From: JAKZRT01 sp965247915
GTDB lineage: Bacteria; Pseudomonadota; Alphaproteobacteria; Rhodobacterales; Rhodobacteraceae
Reading direction: 5' to 3'
Length of the DNA: 64,000 nt
Assembly (NCBI GenBank): GCA_965247915.1
Contig: OZ252048.1
Location: forward strand, 310,001 to 374,000
A model generated the notes under the pieces. That model had not been told where the DNA came from. It was given only the letters and a program-made list of their open reading frames with translations, and ran no database searches. Below, piece after piece: positions 32,999 to 42,088 of the stretch (position 1 is the first letter of the stretch; every line of letters begins with the position of its first letter). The position numbers and the translations under genes are program-made.

Positions 32999-34054
32999 AA
33001 GCATATTGCATTTAATCTGAGGCATATCCCGCGGCCTTGAGGAAGTTCCAGCATTGGTCTGGGTCGAAGAGATCACAAATGTCGCTGAGGGCGTCAAAGA
33101 GGGCGTCGAAGGTTCTTGCTCCAACCCTTCGCAGGTGAGCTTTCAACTTTGAGAACGCCATTTCGATCGGGTTAAGATCCGGGGAGTAGGGTGGCAGGAA
33201 CAAGAACCAGCATCCGCGCGCCCTCAACGCCTGTGCCGCGCGGTGGCTTTTGTGGGTGGAAAGATTGTCGAGAATGACCACAGTTCCAGGGTCCAGCGCA
33301 GGCGCAAGCTGGGTCTCGATATAAGTCTCGAACGCCGATCCATCCATTGCGCCGCTGATCACCCAGGGTGCAATCAGCGCGTTATGGGTCAGCCCGGCGA
33401 TGAAGGTCTGCGTGCCCCATTTTCCAAAGGGTGCGGTGCCATAAAGCCGCTCACCCCTGAAGCTGCGCCCGCGCAACCGGGTGAGGTTGGTTTTGACGGC
33501 GGTTTCATCGATGAATACCAGCCTGTGCGGTTCGGCGCGCATGCGCGGCTGGCGGCGGCTGATCCATTCCCTTCGCGCCTTATGCAGGGCGGGCCGGTCA
33601 CGTTCCTGCGCGACAAGTCCTTTTTTTATATGAAAACCCTGCGCGTTCCAGAGCCCGGTGGATTGAGGAGAGCTGAACGCTCACGCCGTGCGTCTCCGCA
33701 AGCGCACCCGCAAGTTCCTGCAATGTTATGTCCGGTTCAGCCCGGACAATCTCGATCAGGAAACCCGCATGCGGTGCCAGCTTGCCAAACCGGCCCGCTG
33801 GCCTGCCCTGTGGCTTGGGTGTGACCTCGCCCCGCTCACGTTGATCCGCCGCATAACGCACCGCCGTCGCTGCACTGACGCCATAAACCCGCCCCGCAGC
33901 GCGACAAGAGTTTCCGGCCGCAATATACCCGCATATCCGCTGCCGAAGATCCAAAGAATACGGTTTGCCCATGCTCCACCCCCTCACGGGAAATGAATCA
34001 GACAAACAACACTTTGGGAATCCCCTTTCGATTCACATCAAACGCAAACCGCTT
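32999..34054 (-). mobile_element. IS630 family element B, copy 1
   Basis: 1056 bp, ends aagcatattgcatttaat and complement of attcacatcaaacgcaaaccgctt (imperfect inverted repeat), flanked by TA at 32997-32998 and 34055-34056, the TA duplication expected for the family. Nearly identical to copy 2 at 36072-37127. Confidence 0.9.
33012..33972 (-). CDS. IS630 family transposase, two-frame, copy 1
   Basis: Two overlapping frames: the first from ATG 33972 (MGKPYSLDLRQRICGYIAAG, helix-turn-helix with GNSCRAAGRVYGVSAATAVR), the second to 33012 with the DDE core (VFIDETAVKTNLTRLRGR, VVILDNLSTHKS, LPPYSPDLNPIEMAFSKLK). The change of frame falls at a run of seven A on the coding strand (33621-33627), a classic slippery site of this family, so the full 320-aa transposase is probably made by programmed frameshifting rather than being broken. 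Confidence 0.87.
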
Positions 34055-34442
34055 TAGATTCAATTTTTGGCGACTTGGGTCAGTGCCTTTCTGACTGCAA
34101 AAAAATTTGCTGCTTGGAAATTGGCCAAGACGAGTGGCCTTGGGAAAAATATCTAGCTGAATTTGACGCTCTAAAAACCAACTATCAACAGTACATATCG
34201 GAATATAACGGTGGAAGAAAAAACATCGTGGGTGTCAACGATATTTCGATTATCGCTTTGGCCAAGACTTTGGGTCTGCCTGTTATGAGTATGGAAAAAC
34301 CGACTACAAACCTGGCGAGTGAAAAGCGGCTTCGCATACCGGATGTTTGTGTCCTTGAGAAAGTAATACTGTCCGTCGTCATATAAAATGGGACATCAGA
34401 GCGGTTTGAGTTTTGGAGGCTCTGGTTCGTTTGTGTGATTGA

Positions 34443-35423
34443 TTATGCCGCGAGTTTTTGATGTTGCAAGCGGCGTTGTCGGATTGTCAGTTTCTTGATC
34501 TTTTCCCTTTCTCTGATGATGGCCTTGCCGCGCCCGAAGTAGACGTCGGCGGGTGTGACGTTGTTCAGGCTCTCGTGGTAGCGCTGGTTGTTGTAGTAAT
34601 CGACGAAGGCCCCGATCTGGCGTTTAAGATCGCCGGGCAGATAGTAGTTTTCCAGCAAAACCCGGTTCTTCATCGTCTGATGCCAGCGCTCGATCTTCCC
34701 CTGGGTTTGCGGATGGAACGGCGCACCGCGAACGTGGTCCATCTGTCGATCCTCGAGCCATTCGGCCAGGTCGCCAGAGATGTAGCAAGAGCCGTTATCG
34801 CTCAGCAGACGGGGCTTGTGTCTCACAACCGCCTGATCACAACCTGACGCCGCCAGGGCCAGCTCAATCGTCGCCGCCACGTCCTCGGCCCGCATGTTTG
34901 TGCAGAGCTTCCAGGCGATGATGTAGCGGCTGTAATCGTCCAGGATCGTGCTGAGATAATACCAACCCCAGCCAATGATCCTGAAGTAGGTGAAGTCGGT
35001 TTGCCACATCTGGTTGATAGCGGTGGTTTTGTCCGTGAACTCGTCGGCAGCTTTGATCACAACATAGTCGGGCGCGGTGATCAGATCAGCTTCCTTCAGA
35101 AAGCGGTAAACCGATGATTCAGAGATAAAATACTGCTTCTCATCGGTATACTTTACCGCCAGTTCCCGGGTCGTCAGCGCCTCGTGCTCCAGTGCAAATT
35201 CAATCAGATCGTCTCGCCGATCTTGGGGAATGCGGTTCCAGACCGACTTTGGGCAGGGTGAGCGATCCGCCAGGGCGTCAAAGCCGCCTTCGACATAGCG
35301 GTCATACCATCGGTAGAATGTGGTGCGCGGAATGCCCAGCATATCCAAGGTTTGCTTCGCAGGCAGATGGGACCCCTCAACGGTGCGGATGATTTCCAAC
35401 TTCTCTGACGCTGGATACCTCAT
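34443..35423 (-). CDS. IS3 family transposase OrfB
   Basis: 326 aa with an rve integrase core: WQTDFTYFRIIGWGWYYLST (first Asp), SDNGSCYISGDLAEWL (second) and HPQTQGKIERWHQTMKNRVL (Glu). A helix-turn-helix precedes it (LDMLGIPRTTFYRWYDRYV). ATG 35423 overlaps the orfA stop (ATGA); the longer open frame to 35495 is probably read only in a frameshift fusion. Confidence 0.9.
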   Translation of the reverse strand: MRYPASEKLEIIRTVEGSHLPAKQTLDMLGIPRTTFYRWYDRYVEGGFDALADRSPCPKSVWNRIPQDRRDDLIEFALEHEALTTRELAVKYTDEKQYFISESSVYRFLKEADLITAPDYVVIKAADEFTDKTTAINQMWQTDFTYFRIIGWGWYYLSTILDDYSRYIIAWKLCTNMRAEDVAATIELALAASGCDQAVVRHKPRLLSDNGSCYISGDLAEWLEDRQMDHVRGAPFHPQTQGKIERWHQTMKNRVLLENYYLPGDLKRQIGAFVDYYNNQRYHESLNNVTPADVYFGRGKAIIREREKIKKLTIRQRRLQHQKLAA

Positions 35424-35800
35424 TCCTCGTATCCCCCATCCCCTGTCATGCTTTTTTTGAGCAGACGGTTTTCCAGGATCAAGTCGGCCACACATTCTTT
35501 CAATGCCAAGGCCTCAGAACGTAGCTCCTTCACCTCGGGTGACGTCGCCTGACGCGCCGTATCGCCGGACAGACGGCGTTTCCCTGCTTCGGGGAACTCC
35601 TTGGACCAGCTGTAATACAGACTCTCTGAGATGCCCTCGCGGCGACACAGTGCTGAGATGCTTTCCTCGCCCCGAAGACCCGCCAAAACAATGCGGATCT
35701 TCTCCTCGGCTGAATACGTTTGCCGGGTCTTGCGGCGGATGGTTTTGACCAGCCTGTCAGCCGAGGCTTTGCTGGTTCCGGATTGCTTGTTCATCTTCAC
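35420..35800 (-). CDS. IS3 family transposase OrfA
   Basis: 126 aa helix-turn-helix protein: TYSAEEKIRIVLAGLRGEES, ISALCRREGISESLYYSWSK, then a leucine-zipper-like C-terminus (LILENRLLKKS). It precedes and overlaps orfB by 4 bases. Complete. Confidence 0.88.
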   Translation of the reverse strand: MKMNKQSGTSKASADRLVKTIRRKTRQTYSAEEKIRIVLAGLRGEESISALCRREGISESLYYSWSKEFPEAGKRRLSGDTARQATSPEVKELRSEALALKECVADLILENRLLKKSMTGDGGYEE

Positions 35801-35879
35801 TCCTTGACGGTTGCGATGAACCAGAAATCCTCCTGATGCTAAACCCTCATATCTATCCCAAAGGCGCTGACGTCAGACA

Positions 35880-35945
35880 GTTAGCTCACAAGCCGCCAGA
35901 ATAAAACACTGGAAAATTCCTGGGGGCACAAACGGAGATGAGAGT
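35880..35945. other. short gap before the truncated small gene
   Basis: 66 bases between the IS3 border and the small gene. A purine-rich stretch (cggagatgagagt, about 35933-35945) serves as its ribosome binding site. Nothing else seen. Confidence 0.35.
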
Positions 35946-36071
35946 ATGAATACGAAACTGGCCAGACCCATCATTGAAGTCCGCAGTGGCAAATACGAGC
36001 CGTCGAAGGCGGAATTAGAGGAAGACGTGAGCATCGACACTACGCCCGAAGGGCTTGCGGCCCGCGCTCTA
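35946..36071 (+). pseudogene. unrecognised small protein, 3' end cut by IS630
   Basis: 42 codons: MNTKLARPIIEVRSGKYEPS, then KAELEEDVSIDTTPEGLA. The acidic, helix-prone reading with a good upstream ribosome binding site resembles small alphaproteobacterial proteins of about 50-60 residues, of unknown function; an antitoxin-like role is possible but unsupported. The reading is stopped by IS630 copy 2 at 36072. Beyond the IS the sequence belongs to the opposing IS1595 transposase, so the original end is unclear. Confidence 0.5.
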
Positions 36072-37127
36072 AAGCATATTGCATTTAATCTGAGGCATAT
36101 CCCGCGGCCTTGAGGAAGTTCCAGCATTGGTCTGGGTCGAAGAGATCACAAATGTCGCTGAGGGCGTCAAAGAGGGCATCGAAGGTTCTTGCTCCAACCC
36201 TTCGCAGGTGAGCTTTCAACTTTGAGAACGCCATTTCGATCGGGTTAAGATCCGGGGAGTAGGGTGGCAGGAACAAGAACCAGCATCCGCGCGCCCTCAA
36301 CGCCTGTGCCGCGCGGTGGCTTTTGTGGGTGGAAAGATTGTCGAGAATGACCACAGTTCCAGGGTCCAGCGCAGGCGCAAGCTGGGTCTCGATATAAGTC
36401 TCGAACGCCGATCCATCCATTGCGCCGCTGATCACCCAGGGTGCAATCAGCGCGTTATGGGTCAGCCCGGCGATGAAGGTCTGCGTGCCCCATTTTCCAA
36501 AGGGTGCGGTGCCATAAAGCCGCTCACCCCTGAAGCTGCGCCCGCGCAACCGGGTGAGGTTGGTTTTGACGGCGGTTTCATCGATGAATACCAGCCTGTG
36601 CGGTTCGGCGCGCATGCGCGGCTGGCGGCGGCTGATCCATTCCCTTCGCGCCTTATGCAGGGCGGGCCGGTCTCGTTCCTGCGCGACAAGTCCTTTTTTT
36701 ATATGAAAACCCTGCGCGTTCCAGAGCCCGGTGGATTGAGGAGAGCTGAACGCTCACGCCGTGCGTCTCCGCAAGCGCACCCGCAAGTTCCTGCAATGTT
36801 ATGTCCGGTTCAGCCCGGACAATCTCGATCAGGAAACCCGCATGCGGTGCCAGCTTGCCAAACCGGCCCGCTGGCCTGCCCTGTGGCTTGGGTGTGACCT
36901 CGCCCCGCTCACGTTGATCCGCCGCATAACGCACCGCCGTCGCTGCACTGACGCCATAAACCCGCCCCGCAGCGCGACAAGAGTTTCCGGCCGCAATATA
37001 CCCGCATATCCGCTGCCGAAGATCCAAAGAATACGGTTTGCCCATGCTCCACCTCCTCACGGGAAATGAATCAGACAAACAACACTTTGGGAATCCCCTT
37101 TCGATTCACATCAAACGCAAACCGCTT
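36072..37127 (-). mobile_element. IS630 family element B, copy 2
   Basis: 1056 bp, flanked by TA (36070-36071 and 37128-37129). Differs from copy 1 by only about three bases (for example gcgtcg/gcatcg near 36178 and ggtcac/ggtctc near 36672), so the two copies separated recently. Confidence 0.9.
36085..37045 (-). CDS. IS630 family transposase, two-frame, copy 2
   Basis: Same gene as at 33012-33972, with the same frame change at a run of seven A (36694-36700). First frame from ATG 37045, second frame ending at 36085. All catalytic blocks are unchanged from copy 1. Confidence 0.87.
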
Positions 37128-37938
37128 TAGTATTGTGGCGGAAGTCAAACTCGGCGAGATATTTGGGCAGGTGCTTCCCTGAGACGTGGATATGCGTCCC
37201 CCGGATTGACCGCTTCACCTGCGACCAGTAGCCCTCGATGCTGTTGGTGTGGCTCAGGCCTTTCACCCATTCCCCAGCCCCGTGGTTAACGGTCTCATGG
37301 GTGAAGCCGCTCCGCTCCAGCCCGCGATAGGCGAACCATTCGTCGGTGTAAACAACTGATCCCTGTCGCACCTTCTCGCGGATGATCGGCCCTGTGGTTC
37401 GCCGCTTGGCGTCTATGACGGTCTGCGTCTTGACCGGTCCCTGACGCTGCTTCAGACCGACCACGACTGTCTTGCCGGGGGCACCGCGCCCGCGCTTTCC
37501 GCCGGATTTCTTGCCACCGATATAGGTTTCGTCCACTTCAACCTGTCCGAACAGGGCGATCACATCGAGATCGGCCATCAGCTTGCGAATTTCATGCGCC
37601 ATCCGCCACGCGCACTTGTAGGTGACACCCAGTTGCCGCTCCAGTTCCTTGGCGGGCACGCCATGGCGCGTCGTCGTGAACAGGTACATAGCGTAGAACC
37701 ACTTGTAAAGTGGTGTGGTCGATTTCTCGAAGGGCGTGCCGACGCATGGATAGACGTGCGATCCGCAAAACTGGCAGGCATAGGCGCGACGCTTGGCAAT
37801 CCGGTGATACTTCGTCTCGCGCTTGCACTCATTGCAGTGCGGGTTACCACCGTAGCGAAGCCCCATGATCTTGTCCAGGCACGCATCGCTGTCGGGATAG
37901 TCGGCTTGAAACTGGAGGAAAGTGTATGTCTTTGGCAC
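37111..37938 (-). CDS. IS1595 family transposase, C-terminus cut by IS630
   Basis: About 275 codons of an ISXO2-like transposase. N-terminal zinc ribbon CNECKRETKYHRIAKRRAYA with a second CQFCG pair, then the DDE/N core: GQVEVDETYIGGKKSGGK, VVYTDEWFAYRGL and LSHTNSIEGYWSQVKR. The natural end EFDFRHNT is reached at about 37130, where IS630 copy 2 begins; the last five residues and the stop come from the IS. The missing C-terminal residues are few. GTG 37938 is chosen because ggag lies about 8 bases upstream; an in-frame ATG at 37959 is an alternative. Confidence 0.85.
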   Translation of the reverse strand: MPKTYTFLQFQADYPDSDACLDKIMGLRYGGNPHCNECKRETKYHRIAKRRAYACQFCGSHVYPCVGTPFEKSTTPLYKWFYAMYLFTTTRHGVPAKELERQLGVTYKCAWRMAHEIRKLMADLDVIALFGQVEVDETYIGGKKSGGKRGRGAPGKTVVVGLKQRQGPVKTQTVIDAKRRTTGPIIREKVRQGSVVYTDEWFAYRGLERSGFTHETVNHGAGEWVKGLSHTNSIEGYWSQVKRSIRGTHIHVSGKHLPKYLAEFDFRHNTKAVCV

Positions 37939-37959
37939 GGCATCATCTCCTGATACCAT

Positions 37960-38278
37960 TCATATGGGTTCTCACACCTTACTTGTCAAGAGGGGATAAT
38001 CGCGTTCTTTTAACCGACGGATCGGACATTCGTACCGACCGCTCTGATACGCAAAACCCCCGCAGATGCGAGGGTTTTGGCGGAGCAGGCTCCCCGGCGT
38101 CGCGGGCTGGGTGGGGGCTGTAAATCCACGACACCAGGGATAGCGCTTGCTCGCTATGATGCCATTATCCCAGCCGAGTTTGTTCGAACCAAGGTCGCCC
38201 CGGGTCGGACTGCGGGCAATTTCGTGTCAAAAATGCGGCAGGGTTGCCAAGGGCGCCACGCCGCGCCAATCTGCAGCC
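37960..38278. other. right border of the IS cluster
   Basis: 319 bases without a gene. It contains ttgaca on the minus strand (about 37984-37989) with tatgaa 19 bases downstream, a plausible promoter for the IS1595 transposase. It also holds the hairpin at 38053-38078 and GC-rich leader sequence of the DUF2794 gene. The outer end of IS1595 could not be fixed. Confidence 0.4.
38053..38078. terminator. bidirectional hairpin terminator
   Basis: aaaaccc-c-cgca-ga-tgcg-a-gggtttt: a stem with an A-run on one side and a T-run on the other, so it can act as an intrinsic terminator on either strand. It separates the IS cluster from the core chromosome genes. Confidence 0.65.
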
Positions 38279-38626
38279 ATGAACGTTACCACGATTTCCC
38301 CGTTCAAGGCCGCGGGCCGCGTGCCCGACCTAACCGCCTTTCATCGCAGCGAACTCAGCCTGATTCTGGGGCTTTATGGCCGCATGGTCGCGGCCGGAGA
38401 ATGGCGCGACTACGGGATCTCCTCGCTGCCGCAATTGGCGGTTTTTTCAATCTATCGACGGAGCACCGAAAGTCCGCTTTACCGGGTTGAGAAAAGGCCC
38501 AAGCTGCGTGACAGGCAAGGCCAGTACGCGGTGATCGGGGTCGATGGCCAGGTATTGAAAAGAGGTCACGACCTGAAGCTCGTGTTGCGGGTTCTTGAAC
38601 GAAAACTTATCCGCGCGGTGGACTGA
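38279..38626 (+). CDS. DUF2794 family protein
   Basis: 115 aa conserved alphaproteobacterial protein of unknown function. Family blocks: FHRSELSLILGLYGRMVAAG, WRDYGISSLPQLAVFSIYRR and AVFSIYRRSTESPLYRVEK. ATG 38279 begins MNVTTISPFKA, the usual start of the family; the open frame extends 44 codons upstream but that part is not conserved in style. It converges on the NlpC/P60 gene with a 3-base gap. Confidence 0.85.
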   Translation: MNVTTISPFKAAGRVPDLTAFHRSELSLILGLYGRMVAAGEWRDYGISSLPQLAVFSIYRRSTESPLYRVEKRPKLRDRQGQYAVIGVDGQVLKRGHDLKLVLRVLERKLIRAVD

Positions 38627-38629
38627 GTC

Positions 38630-39460
38630 TCAAAGCGCGCCACGCCCGGTGACCGGACCACCGCCTTGAGCGCTGATCCGCGCGATGGCGGCGGCGATGC
38701 CCTCTTCGGCCACGGCCATGTGATGCGCGTTGGCGTGGATCAGCCGTTGGTCGTCAAGCGCAATCGCCAAATGGCCCTTCCAGAATATCAGGTCGCCCGG
38801 TGCCGCGGGCGCTTCCTGCGACCGATCGACGCCGAATGCACGCGCTTGCTGGTCGCTGTCACCAGGGCAAGCTACGCCAATTGCGTGGGCTACGATCTGG
38901 ACGAGGCCGGAACAATCGATGCCAAAGGCCGAGTTGCCGCCCCAGCGATAAGGCGTCCCGAGAAACAGCCGCACAACCGCGACCGGATCGGATGCGAGCC
39001 GGTCTGCCGGGGTCAGATGAACCGACGGCACCCATTGGTCCGGTCCAATTCGGGACCAGTCATCTGCTACCGCGCCAACGGTAACCACCGACCCGAACGA
39101 CAGGTTCAAAACCGGCGCACCCGCCTTCAGGTCCGGCGCGGGCATGGCAAAAGTCCGCACCGCGCTGACCCGGTGGCTGGCCGGGGAGGGCGCGGTCAAG
39201 TCATCCGCGTCCACATAGCCGCAATAGCCGCCATTTCCGACAAAGCCAAAGGCGTGGCCGCGATGAATTTCAAGAACCTTAAACGTCTGGCCAAAGATCA
39301 GCTCGCGGTGGCGCGCACCGCCGGGCGCCTGCGCCAGGGGCGTCCGCGCCGCCGTCACCTGCATGTCGGTCGCCGGCACAAAATTCGGGTGGTCGATCCT
39401 GCCGATCAGGGCCTCATGCGCGACCCGCGCATTGGCGGGGAATTCGCGGGGATCGCTCAA
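38630..39460 (-). CDS. NlpC/P60 family cell-wall peptidase
   Basis: 276 aa. Bacterial SH3-like regions occupy residues about 30-165, followed by the NlpC/P60 domain: catalytic Cys in FGIDCSGLVQ, His in FWKGHLAIAL, third residue in LIHANAHHMAV. Such enzymes cleave D-glutamyl-diaminopimelate bonds in peptidoglycan peptides. No signal peptide; it is translated together with the aminopeptidase upstream (4-base ATGA overlap), so the pair may recycle muropeptides in the cytoplasm. Confidence 0.9.
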   Translation of the reverse strand: MSDPREFPANARVAHEALIGRIDHPNFVPATDMQVTAARTPLAQAPGGARHRELIFGQTFKVLEIHRGHAFGFVGNGGYCGYVDADDLTAPSPASHRVSAVRTFAMPAPDLKAGAPVLNLSFGSVVTVGAVADDWSRIGPDQWVPSVHLTPADRLASDPVAVVRLFLGTPYRWGGNSAFGIDCSGLVQIVAHAIGVACPGDSDQQARAFGVDRSQEAPAAPGDLIFWKGHLAIALDDQRLIHANAHHMAVAEEGIAAAIARISAQGGGPVTGRGAL

Positions 39461-40848
39461 AGGTCCAAGACGCCGGGCAGCATGTCAAAAAGTGCCCGGG
39501 TTCCCTGGCCAACACCGCCCTTGGGCCGCGATGGGGTCGATTTGGGCTGCCAGCCGTAGATGTCGAAGTGCATATAGCGCCCCGCGCCCGCAAACCGGCG
39601 CAGGAACAGGGCCGCCGTGATCGATCCGGCAAATCCTCCCTTCGGCGCATTGTCCAGATCGGCGATGCCGGGTTCGATCATGTCCTCGTAGGGGTCCCAG
39701 AACGGCATCCGCCAGACCGGGTCGCGCACGCATCGCGCCGCGTCGGCCAGTGCCGCCGTCAGAGCTTCATCGTCGGTGTAGAACGGTGCCAGATCAGGCC
39801 CCAGGGCCACGCGCGCGGCCCCGGTCAGCGTCGCCATCGAGATCATCAGATCGGGCGCGGCCTCGGCCCCGAGCGCCAGCGCATCGGCCAGAACCAGCCG
39901 CCCCTCGGCGTCGGTGTTGTTGATCTCGATGGTTTTGCCGTTGCGCGCCGTCAGAATGTCACCGGGCCGGAACGCCGCGCCCGACACAGCGTTTTCGACC
40001 GCCGGGATCAGAACCCGCAGTTGCAGCGGCACGCCACTGGCCATGATCATCTGCGCCAGCCCCAGAACATTGGCGGCCCCACCCATGTCTTTTTTCATCA
40101 GGCCCATCGAGGCCGCGGATTTCAGGTTCAGCCCGCCGGTGTCAAAACAGACGCCCTTGCCGACCAGCGTCAGACGGGGGCCGGTGTCGCCCCAGTTTAG
40201 GTCAAGCAGCCGGGGATCGCGATCAGAAGCGCGGCCAACCGTGTGGATCAGTGGCAGGTTTGCGTCCAGAAGCGCCGCCCCCCGGGTCACCGCAAGGCTG
40301 GCGCCGAATTCGTCGGCCAGCGCCGCAACCGCGGCCTGTAACTGATCCGGCCCCATGTCCGAGGCCGGCGTGTTAATCAGGTCGCGGGTCAGATATTCGG
40401 CCGCGGCAATGCGCTCGAGCCGCGCGGCGTCAAGCCCGCTAGGGGCCACCAGCCGCGCCGCTGGTCCGTCGCCGCCCAAATACCGGCTGAACCGATATTC
40501 CGCCAACAGCCAGCCGAGTGCTGCCTCGGACCGGTCATCCGCGTCCAGGTCGCTGGCAAGATACCAGTCGCCACCCGGTAATTGCGACTGGGCCGCGCCA
40601 AGCGTGAACCGGCGCCGCGCGTCGCCAGCAGATTTGCCCAATCCGCAAAGCGCACCAGAAACCCCGTCTGCTCCGGGCAGCAACAGCACCTCGCCCGGCG
40701 CTGCTGCAAATCCGCTTGCGTCGATCCACGCCGCAACCTTGGCAGATTGGGCAGAGGCCACCGCGTCGATATCCTCAGGCCGGACCGCCCAGAGCGGACG
40801 CGCAGCGCCGGAAGGGGCAGCAAATCGCGGGGTTTGGGCCTGGCTCAT
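39457..40848 (-). CDS. M17 leucyl aminopeptidase family protein
   Basis: 463 aa. The metal and catalytic residues of cytosolic M17 peptidases are present: LVGKGVCFDTGGLNLKSA (Lys and Asp), MKKDMGGAANVLG, and the signature NTDAEGRLVLADAL. It releases N-terminal amino acids from peptides in a hexameric, two-metal enzyme. First gene of a two-gene leftward operon with the NlpC/P60 peptidase. The N-terminal domain is as long as in typical PepA-like proteins of Rhodobacterales. Confidence 0.92.
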   Translation of the reverse strand: MSQAQTPRFAAPSGAARPLWAVRPEDIDAVASAQSAKVAAWIDASGFAAAPGEVLLLPGADGVSGALCGLGKSAGDARRRFTLGAAQSQLPGGDWYLASDLDADDRSEAALGWLLAEYRFSRYLGGDGPAARLVAPSGLDAARLERIAAAEYLTRDLINTPASDMGPDQLQAAVAALADEFGASLAVTRGAALLDANLPLIHTVGRASDRDPRLLDLNWGDTGPRLTLVGKGVCFDTGGLNLKSAASMGLMKKDMGGAANVLGLAQMIMASGVPLQLRVLIPAVENAVSGAAFRPGDILTARNGKTIEINNTDAEGRLVLADALALGAEAAPDLMISMATLTGAARVALGPDLAPFYTDDEALTAALADAARCVRDPVWRMPFWDPYEDMIEPGIADLDNAPKGGFAGSITAALFLRRFAGAGRYMHFDIYGWQPKSTPSRPKGGVGQGTRALFDMLPGVLDL

Positions 40849-40912
40849 GCCGCGCAGAATAGGTGCCGGATGCCGGGGGTTAAAGTCGAAATATCGCCCG
40901 CCCCGGGATCGG

Positions 40913-41293
40913 TTAATTGGTCTGGCCCGACATTTCCCAGACCAGGTTCAGCGAACAATCCCCGATACGGCACAACCGGGCCAATGTCGCCTCGGACGCC
41001 GCGCGATCTAATGAGATTGCACAGATAGCCACGTCGGCGGCGACCCGCGATAGGGTCACCATGCCGACCTGATCGGCAATAGCTGAAATACCGCGCGCCA
41101 GTTTGTAGATGGTATCGGGATCGGCCTGGTCGTTGGCCGCGCGCAGTTGAATGAACCGCGTCGAGAGTTCGGTCATGGCGCGGGCGATCACGTTTTCCGC
41201 CCCGGCAGCGCCAAGCTGAAGATGCAACGCATCAAGCCGGTCGGGATCAACCCGAACCTCGTCCTTGTGGCTCATGAACGCGATGTCAGACAC
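40913..41293 (-). CDS. conserved hypothetical, helical (Hpt-like)
   Basis: 126 aa, all-helical by appearance (LHLQLGAAGAENVIARAMTE, LSTRFIQLRAA, TIYKLARGISAIADQVGMV), with no signal or membrane segment. The pattern recalls histidine-phosphotransfer-like helical bundles but no conserved phosphorylatable His is evident. GTG 41293 is preferred because gaggga lies about 9 bases upstream; ATG 41275 is an alternative without a ribosome binding site. Function unknown. Confidence 0.65.
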   Translation of the reverse strand: MSDIAFMSHKDEVRVDPDRLDALHLQLGAAGAENVIARAMTELSTRFIQLRAANDQADPDTIYKLARGISAIADQVGMVTLSRVAADVAICAISLDRAASEATLARLCRIGDCSLNLVWEMSGQTN

Positions 41294-41437
41294 GCGAATT
41301 CCCTCAACTCCCACCCGAGCGCGCCCATCATACCAGTGACATTACCCAAGAAATCGTTGCGCGGGCCTTCATAAATCGGAAGGCTTTTATTAGAAGTCGT
41401 TCAATCCGGGCGGTCGGAATGACATTGGGGGTCATCC

Positions 41438-42085
41438 ATGCAACATGCCAAACCTCTGCCAAGCTATCTGGTGCAACGCTACGCTGGCTGGCGGGCCACG
41501 GGCTATGCCGAAAATCAGGCGTGGTATCGGCGCTTGGCCGAAGAGGGCCAGCACCCGCGCGCCATGGTGATATCGTGCTGTGACAGCCGGGTTCACGTCA
41601 CCTCGATATTCGGGGCCGAGCAGGGCGAGTTTTTCATTCACCGCAACATCGCCAACCTGGTGCCGCGCTACACGCCCGACGGCGACCACCACGGGACCAG
41701 TGCTGCGGTTGAATATGCGGTCAACTTCTTGAAGGTGGCGCATTTGATTGTTCTGGGCCATTCGCAATGCGGCGGGGTTCAAAGCTGTGCCGATATGTGT
41801 TCCGGCCGGGCCCCCGAGCTGGAGGAAAAATCAAGCTTTGTCGGCCGCTGGATGGATATTCTGAAACCCGGCTACGAGCGCGTCAAAGATGTGGGTGAGG
41901 CGGATCGCGAACGCGCCCTGGAAGAACAGGCGGTGCTGATCTCGCTGGAAAACCTGATGAGCTTCCCGTTCATCCGGGAAAAGGTCGAGCGCGGCACGCT
42001 GACGTTGCACGGGCTCTGGACCGACATCGGCGAAGGCGGGTTGAGCGCTTATTCCGCCGCCGACGATCGTTTTCATGCGCTCTGA
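41438..42085 (+). CDS. beta-class carbonic anhydrase
   Basis: 215 aa. Zinc ligands and the Asp-Arg dyad are visible: AMVISCCDSRVHV (Cys, Asp, Arg) and LIVLGHSQCGGVQS (His, Cys). It interconverts CO2 and bicarbonate in the cytoplasm, supplying bicarbonate for carboxylations. Complete and of typical length for the Can/CynT type. Confidence 0.93.
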   Translation: MQHAKPLPSYLVQRYAGWRATGYAENQAWYRRLAEEGQHPRAMVISCCDSRVHVTSIFGAEQGEFFIHRNIANLVPRYTPDGDHHGTSAAVEYAVNFLKVAHLIVLGHSQCGGVQSCADMCSGRAPELEEKSSFVGRWMDILKPGYERVKDVGEADRERALEEQAVLISLENLMSFPFIREKVERGTLTLHGLWTDIGEGGLSAYSAADDRFHAL

Positions 42086-42088
42086 GCG

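Larger units (their letters stand above)
32852..34386 (+). pseudogene. DUF4411 PIN-like toxin split by IS630
   Basis: Two coding parts, 32852-32998 and 34055-34386. The first starts MAKYCLDTSGLSNP, a PIN-like first acid (LDTS). The second contains NDISIIALAKTLGLPVMSME and RLRIPDVC, both typical of DUF4411 proteins, which act as nuclease-like toxins beside ImmA/IrrE proteins. Removing the IS with one TA copy rejoins the frame exactly (SVEL-DSIFGDLGQCLSD), about 159 residues. The final residues before TAA 34386 lie against the IS3 border, so the tail may also be shortened. Inactivation of the toxin would make the frameshifted antitoxin harmless. Confidence 0.8.
34389..35879 (-). mobile_element. 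IS3 family element
   Basis: About 1.49 kb, inferred ends TGggacatcagagcgg and complement TGtctgacgtcagcgcc, an imperfect inverted repeat beginning with the TG usual for IS3. No matching short direct repeat was found in the flanks, so the ends are approximate or the element has rearranged. Contains the overlapping orfA and orfB below. Confidence 0.7.

Noticed and set aside
38147..38278. N-terminal extension of the DUF2794 gene
   Set aside because: The family begins at MNVTTISPF; the extra 44 codons are not conserved-looking.
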